Of a DNA stretch of 41,972 nucleotides, positions 38,807-41,972 are shown in pieces. This DNA comes from Chloroflexota bacterium. Its GTDB lineage: Bacteria > Chloroflexota > Anaerolineae > SpSt-313. The notes beneath the pieces are model-generated. The model ran no database searches. It had not been told where the DNA came from and saw nothing but the letters and a program-made list of their open reading frames with translations. Made by a program: the position numbers and the translations under genes. Positions within the stretch are counted from its first letter, which is position 1. Every line of letters begins with the position of its first letter. The stretch spans positions 1 to 41,972 of the forward strand of contig JAKPJZ010000140.1 of NCBI GenBank assembly GCA_029553955.1, in the 5' to 3' direction.

Positions 38807-38904
38807 GTAGTAGCGGGCTTCAGCCGCCCAGACCACAACAGAGCGAGCGCCGCTTGGTGCGAGGCGTGTGCCACAGCGGGGCAAACGGCTAAAGCCGTCA
38901 CTAC
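38807..38904. repeat. GTAGT-flanked CGGCTTTAGCCG-type inverted repeat
   Basis: Left GTAGTAGCGGGCTTCAGCCG (38807-38826) and right CGGCTAAAGCCG-TC-ACTAC (to 38904) enclose about 60 nt. This looks like a small non-coding mobile or REP-like element. No gene is seen in 38794-39130. Confidence 0.55.
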
Positions 38905-38946
38905 AAAGGGTTTCGCTGCAGATAACGGGTGACCCCAATGCGCGAT

Positions 38947-39098
38947 GGCTGGGGGACCCCCTACCGTTCCCCCCGCGAGGGGGAATGGGTTGCTCGCGGC
39001 TGCGATGCTCGCCGCCGGGCTCCGGCGCACCATGCAGGAGGCATTGGGACACCAACCTATTCCCCCTCGCGGGGGGAACGGTAGGGGGTCCCCCAGCC
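38947..39098. repeat. 46-bp inverted repeat with 60-nt loop before herA
   Basis: Arms 38947-38992 and 39053-39098 differ at a single position. The arms contain CCGTTCC, CCCCGCG-AGGGGG-type runs and end in GGGGGACCCCC. It ends 32 nt before the herA start. It differs from the long-palindrome family in having a 60-nt unpaired centre. Confidence 0.85.
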
Positions 39099-39130
39099 AC
39101 AGTGTGGCCGAGTGTATGAGGAGAGCGATG

Positions 39131-40831
39131 ATGGCCCGTCCCATCGGCACGGCCAAGGGCCCGGGCGAGGCGGCCCATGAGTACACCTTTATCACGCCCG
39201 ACCGCGAGCAGACGGTGCGCAGCGGCGAGTTTGTCTATTATGAGGCGCCGGTGGACGGCGAGCTGCGCCAGGTGCTGGGGCGCGTGGCCGCGCGCCGGCC
39301 GGTGCGCCTCTTCCCCGACGGCTTCTTGGCCGACCCCGAGGTGCGCCCCGAGACGGTGGCCGGCATGATCGGCTACGCCCCCGAGGAGCCCGAGCTCTTT
39401 GAGGTGACGGCGACCATCCTGGGCTATTACGACGAGGCGCTGCACGATTTCGTCAACCCGCGGCTGCCGCCCCGCGCCGGCCACCCCATCTACATCGCCG
39501 AAGACGAGCTGCTGGCGCGGGTGCTCAACCGCCGCGTGCCCGGCCAGGTGGGCGCGGCGCACATAGGCGCGCTGCTCAGCCGGCCGGGCGACGCCGTGCC
39601 GGTGGTGCTCGACGCGAGGGCCATCACCAGCACGCACCTGGCCATCATCGCCTCCACCGGCGCCGGCAAGAGCTACCTGGCCGGCGTGCTCCTCGAGGAG
39701 CTCATGGCGCCGCACAACCGCGCCGCGGTGCTCGTGGTGGACCCACACGGCGAGTACGACACCCTGGCCGAGATGCAGGGCGCGGCCGAGCTGCGCGGCG
39801 ACGACGGCTACCACCCCGAGGTGCGCATCATCCGCCCCGACGACGTCAAGGTGCGCATCTCGTCGCTGACCCTGGGCGACCTGCGCTACCTGTTGCCGAA
39901 CCTCTCGGAAAAGATGCACTATCGCCTCGGGCAGGCCTACCGCGCCGTGCAGCGCCATTTCGGAAAGAAATGGACGCGCGGCCAGTTCAAGGTGGCGCTG
40001 CGCTCCGGCTCGGGCAAGCCGGTCACCGACCCGCGCGCGGATGATGAGCTGGATAATGCAGCCGCCGGCAGCGAGCAGGAGGAGGATAGCACCCTCGGCG
40101 CGCTGATCTGGCGTGTCAACCAGCTCTTTAGCGAGTCGCACATCTTTGACGACTATGAGAGCCTGCCGCTGGGCGAGCTCTTCAGGCCAGGGCGCTGCAC
40201 GGTGCTGCAGCTCAACGAGGTGGACCAGCGCGAGCAGCAGGTGGTGGTGGCTACGCTGCTGCGCCGGCTGCTGCAGGCACGCATCGATACGGAAAAGAAA
40301 AAGGCCGCCGAGAGCGACGAGAGCTATCTGCCCTACCCCGCCTTTGTGCTCATCGAAGAGGCGCACAACTTCTGCCCGGCCTCGGCCGACGTCATCACCT
40401 CGCAGATCCTCAAGACCGTCCTTTCGGAGGGGCGCAAGTTCGGTGTGGCCGTGGGGCTCATCAGCCAGCGCCCGGGCCGCCTCGATGCCGATGTGCTCTC
40501 GCAGTGCATGACGCAGTGCATCCTGCGCATCGTCAACCCCATTGACCAGAACCGCGTCGCCGAGAGCGTGGAGTCGGTGGGGCGCGACCTGCTGGCCGAG
40601 CTGCCGGCGCTCTCCAAGGGCCAGGCCGTCATCGCCGGGGCCGCGGTGAACACGCCGCTGCTCTGCCGCGTGCGCCGCCGCATCACGCCCCACGGCGCCG
40701 AGGACCCCGACTCTCCCAGCCGCTGGCAGGCCTGGTTCGCCGAGGGGCAGGATGCGAACCGCCGCCGCGACCTCACCCTGCTCCTGCAGCCCGAAAAGCG
40801 CGGCCGCGGCCGGCTCTTCAAATCGGAGTGA
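39131..40831 (+). CDS. herA: HerA-type DNA translocase/helicase
   Basis: HerA is a hexameric FtsK/HerA-superfamily ATPase that pumps DNA for NurA during end resection. The 566-aa product has an N-terminal HAS-barrel (about 1-140), then Walker A STGAGKSY (about 175). It has Walker-B-type acidic motifs LVVDPHGEYD and LIEEAHNFCP (about 416), and the Arg-rich segment ISQRPGRLD typical of HerA. ATG 39131 has GGAG seven nt upstream; the preceding ATG (39128) is nearly as good. It is separated from the 38206 gene by two repeats and so may have its own transcription start, though no clear promoter was found. Confidence 0.92.
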   Translation: MARPIGTAKGPGEAAHEYTFITPDREQTVRSGEFVYYEAPVDGELRQVLGRVAARRPVRLFPDGFLADPEVRPETVAGMIGYAPEEPELFEVTATILGYYDEALHDFVNPRLPPRAGHPIYIAEDELLARVLNRRVPGQVGAAHIGALLSRPGDAVPVVLDARAITSTHLAIIASTGAGKSYLAGVLLEELMAPHNRAAVLVVDPHGEYDTLAEMQGAAELRGDDGYHPEVRIIRPDDVKVRISSLTLGDLRYLLPNLSEKMHYRLGQAYRAVQRHFGKKWTRGQFKVALRSGSGKPVTDPRADDELDNAAAGSEQEEDSTLGALIWRVNQLFSESHIFDDYESLPLGELFRPGRCTVLQLNEVDQREQQVVVATLLRRLLQARIDTEKKKAAESDESYLPYPAFVLIEEAHNFCPASADVITSQILKTVLSEGRKFGVAVGLISQRPGRLDADVLSQCMTQCILRIVNPIDQNRVAESVESVGRDLLAELPALSKGQAVIAGAAVNTPLLCRVRRRITPHGAEDPDSPSRWQAWFAEGQDANRRRDLTLLLQPEKRGRGRLFKSE

Positions 40832-40835
40832 CGAA

Positions 40836-41105
40836 GCTCACCGCAAAGGCGCAAAGGGAACGCAAAGAGGATGAGTGAAGGGAAGAGCATGTGTGACTGC
40901 TCAGCCCGCTGATGTGAGCAGCATCTTGAACCGCAAAGGGCGCCAAGAACGCGAAGGAGACGCCAAGGGAGACTGATGAATCCTTCCTTCAGAGGCTTCG
41001 CGTTGCCTTCGCGCCCTTGGCGTTCCTTGCGGTTCAGATGACTCAGCATGATGGGCTGAGTGGTTGCGAGCATGTCATCGCTTCCTTTGCGCCTTTGCGG
41101 TGAGC
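40836..41105. repeat. CACCGCAAAGGCGCAAAG inverted arms enclosing MITE copy 2
   Basis: 23-bp arms (40836-40858 and 41083-41105), GCTCACCGCAAAGGCGCAAAG with one ambiguous end base, flank the MITE-like element. This fills the 40832-41131 spacer; no gene was seen. Confidence 0.65.
40896..41064. mobile_element. MITE-like element, copy 2 (169 bp, inverted relative to copy 1)
   Basis: Ends ACTGCTCAGC (40896-40905) and GCTGAGTGGT (41055-41064). Its reverse complement matches 19365-19532 along the whole length with scattered substitutions. It lies between the arms of another inverted repeat, consistent with insertion there. Confidence 0.8.
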
Positions 41106-41131
41106 CGTTCCTCATCCCTCAGGAGGCGACG

Positions 41132-41839
41132 ATGTCAAGAGGAGATGTGATCGGCCTGGTGGCCTCCTACGTCTGCGCCTTTGGCCTGCTGGGCGCGGTG
41201 GAGGCCATCCGCACATGGCGCGGCTGGCCGCAGGATTTCACGCGCAAGCTGGTGCACATCGGCGCGGGGATGTGGGTGTGGGGCGTCCTCTGGCTCTTTG
41301 ACGACTGGCGCTGGGGCCTGGTGCCCTTTGCCACGTTCATCGTGCTGAACTATGTCTTCTACCGGCGGCAGACCTTCAAGGCCATGGATGCCGCCGATTC
41401 CAGCCCGGGCACGGTCTACTTCGCGCTCTCGATCACGGTGCTCTTTGCGCTGCTATGGCGCAAGGGCGAGGCGGGCGACCGCGCGCCCATCGCCGTGGCC
41501 GCGGTGATGGCCATGACCTGGGGCGATGCTTTTGCAGCCATCGTGGGCCGGAATTGGGGCCGGCGCACCTACCACGCCTTTGGCCGCAGCACGCGCACGC
41601 TCGAGGGCAGCGCCGCCATGGCCCTCTTCAGCCTGGCCGCCATCGCCCTGACGTTGCTCATCCTGCCCGGCTCTGCGCTCAGCCCGACGAGCGCACCGCT
41701 CGGCCCCGCGGCCATCGCCCTGCACGCCGTGGCGGGCGCGGCCGTGGCCACCTTGGCCGAGGCGCTCTCACCTGCAGGGACGGACAACCTCAGTGTGCCC
41801 CTGGCCACGGCGCTGGCGCTGTACCTGCTGGCCCGGTGA
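41132..41839 (+). CDS. SEC59/VTE5-type membrane kinase (phytol/dolichol kinase family)
   Basis: This integral membrane protein (235 aa, about six hydrophobic segments) is of the CTP-dependent polyprenol/phytol kinase family related to phosphatidate cytidylyltransferase. Diagnostic features are FTRKLVHIGAGMWV near residue 30, then TWGDAFAAIVGRNWGRR (about 127), then STRTLEGSAAMALFSL and the terminal EALSPAGTDNLSVPLATA. ATG 41132 has AGGAGG five nt upstream; an earlier in-frame ATG lies within the repeat. The substrate could be phytol, geranylgeraniol or dolichol-like lipids and cannot be settled by sequence. Confidence 0.85.
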   Translation: MSRGDVIGLVASYVCAFGLLGAVEAIRTWRGWPQDFTRKLVHIGAGMWVWGVLWLFDDWRWGLVPFATFIVLNYVFYRRQTFKAMDAADSSPGTVYFALSITVLFALLWRKGEAGDRAPIAVAAVMAMTWGDAFAAIVGRNWGRRTYHAFGRSTRTLEGSAAMALFSLAAIALTLLILPGSALSPTSAPLGPAAIALHAVAGAAVATLAEALSPAGTDNLSVPLATALALYLLAR

Positions 41840-41906
41840 TGGAGCAAGCCGGCGACCAGGCTTCACGCTTCGCGGCCACCCGGTGCCCGACCCTATAAGG
41901 GGTTGT

Positions 41907-41972
41907 GGCGGGCTGCCTGGGGCTGTTGGCCGCTCCCCGCGGGGAGCGGCCAACAGCCCCAGGCAGCCCGCC
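41907..41972. repeat. Long palindrome 9, cut by the window end (at least 33-bp arms)
   Basis: Arms 41907-41939 and 41940-41972 are perfect with a CCCCGCGGGG core. The preceding GGGGTTGT suggests the pairing continues beyond the window. It begins 68 nt after the kinase stop. Confidence 0.88.

Overview
The window is 42 kb of high-GC bacterial chromosome holding 26 protein genes on both strands. No rRNA, tRNA, insertion-sequence transposase or CRISPR array was seen. The gene mix fits a deep-branching thermophile-like bacterium, and Chloroflexota is my best guess: an archaeal-type IorAB, an SbcD-SbcC-NurA-HerA operon, a compact RtcB-like ligase, and a genome sprinkled with palindromic repeats. 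This is inferred from content, not from a phylogeny. Promoters are readable by eye and close to the sigma-70 consensus (TTGACA, 16-17 bp spacer, TATAAT), which fits the sigA gene at the left edge.

Layout. 0.05-10.7 kb, minus strand: sigA; an ybeY-iorA-iorB cluster; a GNAT protein; a PlsC acyltransferase; dnaE. 11.1-18 kb, plus strand, accessory in look: a compact RtcB-like RNA ligase, a two-gene operon of unknown function (553-aa protein plus 924-aa double-HKD phospholipase-D-fold protein), and a hicBA toxin-antitoxin pair set in G-run repeats. 18.4-21 kb, minus strand: an alpha/beta esterase and a GPH-type sugar symporter. 21-28.5 kb, plus strand: a multi-PAS histidine kinase, tgt, uppP, a lone PstS-like lipoprotein and a small von Willebrand A protein whose metal-site motif lies at the wrong end. 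28.5-32.7 kb: an MBL-fold hydrolase (minus), proS (plus) and an alkaline-phosphatase-superfamily protein (minus). 32.9-40.8 kb, plus strand: sbcD-sbcC-nurA-X-herA, a DNA-end-processing operon. 41.1 kb: a SEC59/VTE5-type membrane kinase.

The most striking non-coding signal is a set of nine long, essentially perfect palindromes (33-46 bp arms, 0-8 nt loops). They sit between genes, have unrelated inner sequences but the same architecture, and lie in nearly every intergenic gap from 23.9 to 31.4 kb. Separate repeat families are also present: two inverted copies of a ~168-bp MITE-like element, degenerate tandem/inverted spacers, and short palindromes inserted in frame inside iorA, dnaE and uppP.

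The best candidates for something new are the two-gene PLD operon, the palindrome family, the permuted vWA protein and the protein-coding palindromes. Functions are read from motifs in the sequence; no database search or structure prediction was possible.
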